Assembly: GCA_036245525.1 (NCBI GenBank)
Contig: BTPG01000006.1
Location: 88,442,139-88,506,138, forward strand
DNA length: 64,000 bases
Direction of reading: 5' to 3'
DNA from: Semisulcospira habei
Taxonomy: Eukaryota > Mollusca > Gastropoda > Semisulcospiridae
The translations under genes and the position numbers were made by a program. The notes below the pieces were generated by a model. That model did not search any database, was not told the origin of the DNA, and saw only the letters and a list, made by a program, of their open reading frames with translations. Below, piece after piece: positions 62,448 to 64,000 of this stretch. How positions within the stretch are numbered: position 1 is the stretch's first letter; every line of letters starts with the position of its first letter.

Positions 62448-63189
62448 GTGGAACCTGTCACAACAGCGCGTCTCTTCATATCCCATCACCGCCGGCGATC
62501 TCCGCCAAGGAGTAGGCTGCGAGGTGGTATGCCATCCTAAAGGCTGTCACTAGCTCCGTGCATGTCCTGCTCCGATGTACTGAGGCTGAAAGGTCCCAGG
62601 TTTTTTCCAGACACTTGCTAACGGAAGGCGTCACCCTCTCGATGAAATCCCGCGTCAGCTAGGGGAAAGCGAACCCCGGGAGCAGTCCTGTCCAAGCCTC
62701 ATTTCCACTTCCTCGCGTCCGAGTCTGTAGTCTGTGGTGAGCCGCCGCCAGCATCCACACCTCCTTCCCCACCGCTAGCACGGCACTGCCCGGAAGAGAC
62801 TCCACATCACTGCTGGCGGAAGTAGATGTTCATCCTCTCTGGTCATCGGGAGTCTCAGAAGAACTCTGTTGTCCGCCGCCGTCTTGCCGAGTGGTCGCCT
62901 AATGCCTTCGCTATATCCCGAAGTCTGCAAGGGAGCAACGTGAAGCACTGGGCCACCGTATGCGTCGATCATCGTCGCAGCCTTCCACTCAGGGCTGAGC
63001 CGGCCGGAGGAATGACGCGACAAGCCGGGACGCTTCGTCCAAAGAGCGGCGAATCTGCAATGTGTTGGAGTGCACGGACCATCTGCTAGGCGTGTCCATT
63101 GTCTACTCCCACTCCAAACCACGTCCTCTGGGTGTAGACTTAGCGCCTCCTCGACCTCCGGTTCTGGATCATGTAGGCCACCACCGACG

Positions 63190-63700
63190 AGTTGTCAGAG
63201 AGTACGCGTAATCCTGACCCATGAGACACTGCTCCCACCCAGAGAGAGCGCGAGCCACACCGTTTTCACTCCAGCCTGTTGAAGTGTTAGATGGCTTGAT
63301 CCCTCGTCTATGTACGAGGATATCCTGACTTGTGAGCCTCTGCTTCCACTCGGAGAGGATGCGAGGCACACTGCTTTCATCTCTAACCTGTTGATGTGTT
63401 TGTCCGCTTGATCCCTTGTCCAATACGAGGATCCAGACTCATAAGACGCTGCTTCCCAAGGAGAGAGCACGAGCCGCCCTGCTTTCATCTGCACCCTGTT
63501 GAGGTGTTTGACGCTTGATCCCCTGTCCAATGGCGAGGATATCTTGACCTGTGCGCCACTGCTTCCACTCGGAGAGAACGCGAAGCACACTGCTTCCATC
63601 TCCAGCCTGTTGTTGTGTTTGTCCGCTTGATCCCTCGTCCAATACGAGGATCCTGACCCGTGAGACGCTGCTCCCACTTGGCAGAGAGCGGGACACACTG
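63190..63700 (-). repeat. Tandem amplification of an RNase H fragment, about 118-125 bp x 4
   Basis: On the minus strand each unit reads like RDQADKHNNRLEMEAVCFAF or DRGSSVKHLNRVQMKAGRLV, then a SPSGSSGAQVKISS-like segment. These are copies of the RNase H piece QDRHSNWLEMKAVCLALTHW of element C with its catalytic Glu. TGTGTTTGTCCGCTTGATCC and GAGGATCCTGACCCGTGAGA mark the units on the plus strand. Confidence 0.82.
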
Positions 63701-64000
63701 TGTTGATGAGTTAATGCTCGTTCCATAATCCAACAGGCTGAGGTCGAGTTTCGAAAGTGAGGGTGATTCCGTCCTGCCGCTGCCATCTCCATGATCCCGG
63801 CGCCGGTGTCGAGGCTGTCGTTTCCCTGAGGAAAATTGGCCCTTGAAGCTCTGGTCGGAAGAACGGCCGCTCTTGCCGGGCGCCTCTGATGCTCGGTGTC
63901 ACCGAGAGATCCCACGCTGCATCGTACACGAGCTTGTCCGCTGGTCGGAGAGGCGAAGAGGGAAGAAGACGTTCCCAGGCATTAGGTATCTGTAGCGCCC

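Larger units (their letters stand above)
60433..64000. mobile_element. Mosaic of rearranged DIRS fragments
   Basis: Pieces in both directions: reverse transcriptase end on the minus strand at 60,660-60,760 and again at 61,900-62,010 (HLGRECLTDNSGIAT); RNase H on the plus strand at 61,250-61,800 (CQELLVLSDSATVVPY, then DRDIATRARVF); an RNase H piece on the minus strand at 63,150-63,210 (LSDNSSVVAYM). Frames are broken everywhere. The order cannot come from a single element without inversion and duplication. Confidence 0.7.

Overview
This window comes from an animal nuclear genome, most likely a lophotrochozoan and quite possibly a marine gastropod. The evidence is one spliced metazoan gene running across most of the window, a lone exon of a second metazoan gene, and a transposon load of DIRS-type tyrosine-recombinase retrotransposons, RTE and L2/CR1-like LINEs and hundreds-of-bases palindromic TTAA elements. 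The clade is inferred from family content only; no species call is possible by reading.

The main gene is an ortholog of HPS5, a subunit of the endosomal trafficking complex BLOC-2. It lies on the minus strand, and I can follow it exon by exon from about 53,499 down to 12,616, with a possible last exon at 11,445-11,666. Eighteen exons join with matching splice phases, starting at the last blades of the N-terminal beta-propeller and ending past the conserved C-terminal helical block. The start of the gene lies beyond the right edge or has been lost in the transposon mass at 53.7-64 kb. The visible exons encode about 1,800 residues, well over the 1,129 of the whole human protein, because the acidic, serine-rich linker is greatly expanded. 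A single plus-strand exon at 2,851-2,985 matches the xylosyltransferase domain of LARGE, so the two genes would be convergent.

Layout: 1-1,826, 5-prime part of a DIRS element (E). 1,827-5,013, LARGE exon set in palindromic elements. 5,014-11,202, near full-length DIRS element A. 11,203-25,801, 3-prime half of HPS5 with many hairpin elements and a 5-prime-truncated L2-like LINE at 22.4-24.27 kb. 25,802-29,125, almost complete RTE-type LINE with 13-bp target duplication. 29,283-40,299, DIRS element B1 with a second DIRS element, B2, nested inside it at 35,533-39,850, plus large minisatellites. 40,300-46,043, five central HPS5 exons with the 54-base exon. 46,044-52,092, DIRS element C, whose recombinase frame is still open. 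52,093-53,660, last two visible HPS5 exons. 53,661-64,000, DIRS element D cut by a LINE with 14-bp target duplication, then an L2-like LINE and a scrambled mosaic of DIRS reverse transcriptase and RNase H pieces.

All readable DIRS elements from A to E lie on the minus strand, the sense strand of HPS5. Each keeps the hallmark of the group: inverted termini plus an internal complementary region that is the two ends joined. One insertion (C) has an identifiable empty site in a related repeat at 18.1-18.3 kb. The introns also carry some fifteen copies of a roughly 63-base near-perfect palindrome, found in this window only within the HPS5 span, and several hairpins sit within 10-30 bases of splice sites.
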